From NCBI RefSeq assembly GCF_025146565.1, contig NZ_CP102258.1, forward strand, positions 2,574,001 to 2,638,000: DNA of 64,000 nucleotides. Direction: 5' to 3'. This stretch comes from Bacteroides eggerthii. Its GTDB lineage: Bacteria > Bacteroidota > Bacteroidia > Bacteroidales > Bacteroidaceae. The notes below the pieces were generated by a model. It saw only the letters and a program-made list of their open reading frames with translations, did no database searches and was not told the origin of the DNA. Of the stretch, positions 63,088 to 64,000 are shown in pieces; the stretch's first letter is position 1; every line of letters begins with the position of its first letter. The position numbers and the translations under genes are program-made.

Positions 63088-63112
63088 AAAAAAAGGAGTA
63101 CCGCTGTACTCC
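63088..63112 (-). terminator. Intrinsic terminator of the candidate small RNA
   Basis: GGAGTAC and its complement with a 4-nt loop, followed on the minus strand by seven T. It would also stop read-through from the upstream ligase gene. Confidence 0.8.
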
Positions 63113-63149
63113 AACCTTTGTTAACCTTAAATCTAATACTATGAAAAAC
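63088..63149 (-). ncRNA. Candidate small RNA with its own promoter and terminator
   Basis: On the minus strand a consensus promoter at 63156-63186 is followed about 60 nt later by an intrinsic terminator (63095-63112 plus a T7 run). The transcript of about 62 nt has no coding potential in its sense. It lies between two same-strand genes. It may be a stand-alone RNA or a terminated leader of the DUF169-GNAT gene. I recall similar blocks elsewhere in Bacteroides but cannot check. Confidence 0.6.
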
Positions 63150-63155
63150 ACATTG

Positions 63156-63186
63156 CAAAGATACGGACTCTTGGAATATTTGCAAA
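63156..63186 (-). promoter_or_regulatory. Consensus promoter of the candidate small RNA
   Basis: TTTG (63183-63186), 19-bp spacer, TATCTTTG (63156-63163) on the minus strand. This is the best promoter match in the window together with the invertible one. Confidence 0.8.
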
Positions 63187-63261
63187 CTATCCAAGAAAAA
63201 AAGTATGTTTTATAACACTTCTTATATATTTTCGTCCTTTGCTATATCTTTTTTAAGAATT

Positions 63262-64000
63262 TCAGCCTTTAGCTTCCTGATACATGAAGCGTTTGATGCT
63301 CTTCTTGGCGGTCTTTTCAAATTCCTCAAAGTGTATCTTCACTTTGGTTATCTGGCTGTATGCCGGCAATAGTAGGTTCAGCTCATTTCGGTTGGCTTCC
63401 ATTGCTTTTTCTATATCGGCCTGTTGGAGTCCATGAGCGAAGGCATCGTCGAAGTCGGGATATATCAGGGCGACGAGTTTGTCGTGCTGCAATACAATCA
63501 AAGACTCCGATACGTAAGGCATGTTGTTCAGTTTGCTTTCAATCTCTTCAGGGTATATGTTCTGTCCGCTGGAGGTTAGAAGCATATTTTTGCTACGTCC
63601 GCGTACGGTGACGTAGCCGTCTGCATCCATTGTGGCAAGGTCGCCCGTATGCAGCCAGCCGTTGACATCGATGATTTGCGAGGTAGCCTCGGTATTCTTG
63701 TAGTATCCCAGCATAAGATTGGTTCCTCGGCAGATAATTTCGCCCGCTACATTTTGAGGATCGGGAGAGTCTATCTTCACCTCCATGCGGGTAGTGGCTT
63801 TTCCGCATGAGGCGAGTTTCAGGGTTTCCCAACGGCTGGAACAAATGATAGGGCCACATTCTGTCATACCGTAGGCAATGGTGTAGGGGAAGCCTATCTG
63901 CTTGAGGAAGCGTTCCACATCGGCATTGAAAGGAGCGCCGCCAATAATGATTTCGTCAAAATTACCGCCGAAAACATCCATTGCTTTCTTGCGCATATCG
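63262..64000 (-). CDS. AMP-forming acyl-CoA synthetase/ligase, 3' part
   Basis: The last 245 or so codons of an adenylate-forming enzyme; the 5' part is beyond 64000. Visible motifs are AYGMTECGP (substrate/ATP motif), GWLHTGDLATMDADGYVTVRGR and KNMLLTSSGQNIYPEEIE of the hinge. The C-terminal lysine region is KTAKKSIKRFMY. Long-chain fatty-acid CoA ligases fit this pattern best, but substrate choice depends on the missing part. It is followed by 75 bp, then the small RNA promoter on the same strand. Confidence 0.88.
   Translation of the reverse strand, partial: DMRKKAMDVFGGNFDEIIIGGAPFNADVERFLKQIGFPYTIAYGMTECGPIICSSRWETLKLASCGKATTRMEVKIDSPDPQNVAGEIICRGTNLMLGYYKNTEATSQIIDVNGWLHTGDLATMDADGYVTVRGRSKNMLLTSSGQNIYPEEIESKLNNMPYVSESLIVLQHDKLVALIYPDFDDAFAHGLQQADIEKAMEANRNELNLLLPAYSQITKVKIHFEEFEKTAKKSIKRFMYQEAKG

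Noticed and set aside
63141..63218. Plus-strand peptide of 25 codons starting MKNTLQRYGLLEY
   Set aside because: It overlaps a perfect minus-strand promoter, has no plus-strand promoter, and is better explained by the small RNA unit.

Overview
The window looks like the chromosome of a gut Bacteroides or close relative. The main evidence is Bacteroidetes-type promoters (TTTG, 19-20 bp, TAnnTTTG), an UpxY/UpxZ pair heading a capsule operon, diaminopimelate synthesis through DapL, and weak ribosome binding sites. I cannot name the species. No rRNA, tRNA, CRISPR array, phage or intact insertion sequence was seen.

Left part (1-20160) is core nitrogen and glutamine metabolism. On the minus strand are dapF-dapL, a periplasmic glycerophosphodiesterase, and gltB-gltD-asnB. 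Facing them on the plus strand are glmS, a long PurF-type enzyme, carA and carB. Five of these genes carry glutamine amidotransferase domains. carA and carB both carry extra in-frame segments between domains with the look of small palindromic or simple-repeat insertions.

Middle part (20176-32952) holds two export systems back to back: an RND pump (lipoprotein adaptor, RND transporter, TolC) on the minus strand, then an AraC-family regulator, then a plus-strand TolC / adaptor / double-ATPase / two-permease exporter of the YbhGFSR type.

Right-centre (32953-58558) is an AT-rich capsular polysaccharide locus. It begins with a 185-bp segment bounded by 22-bp inverted repeats with an AAACGTTCGT core. 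A strong promoter in that segment points away from the capsule genes, so the locus appears to be in the OFF phase in this sequence. Downstream are upxY, upxZ, ugd, wecB, a phosphonate module (PEP mutase fused to a cytidylyltransferase-like domain, phosphonopyruvate decarboxylase, iron-type alcohol dehydrogenase, LicD), a flippase, a putative polymerase, glycosyltransferases including an Alg14/Alg13-like pair, modifying enzymes, a priming sugar transferase and a final set of aminotransferase-like, ATP-grasp, epimerase and PIG-L genes. The combination predicts a capsule decorated with 2-hydroxyethylphosphonate rather than 2-aminoethylphosphonate. The locus also holds two decayed genes, a frameshifted acyltransferase, and unusually long A10, G8, G9 and G7 runs inside coding sequences. 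A hairpin terminator closes it.

Right end (58559-64000) has a WbuC-like cupin, a second acyltransferase, Hsp20, an AlaX-like editing protein, a DUF169-GNAT fusion, a probable small RNA with its own promoter and terminator, and the 3' part of an AMP-forming acyl-ligase gene.
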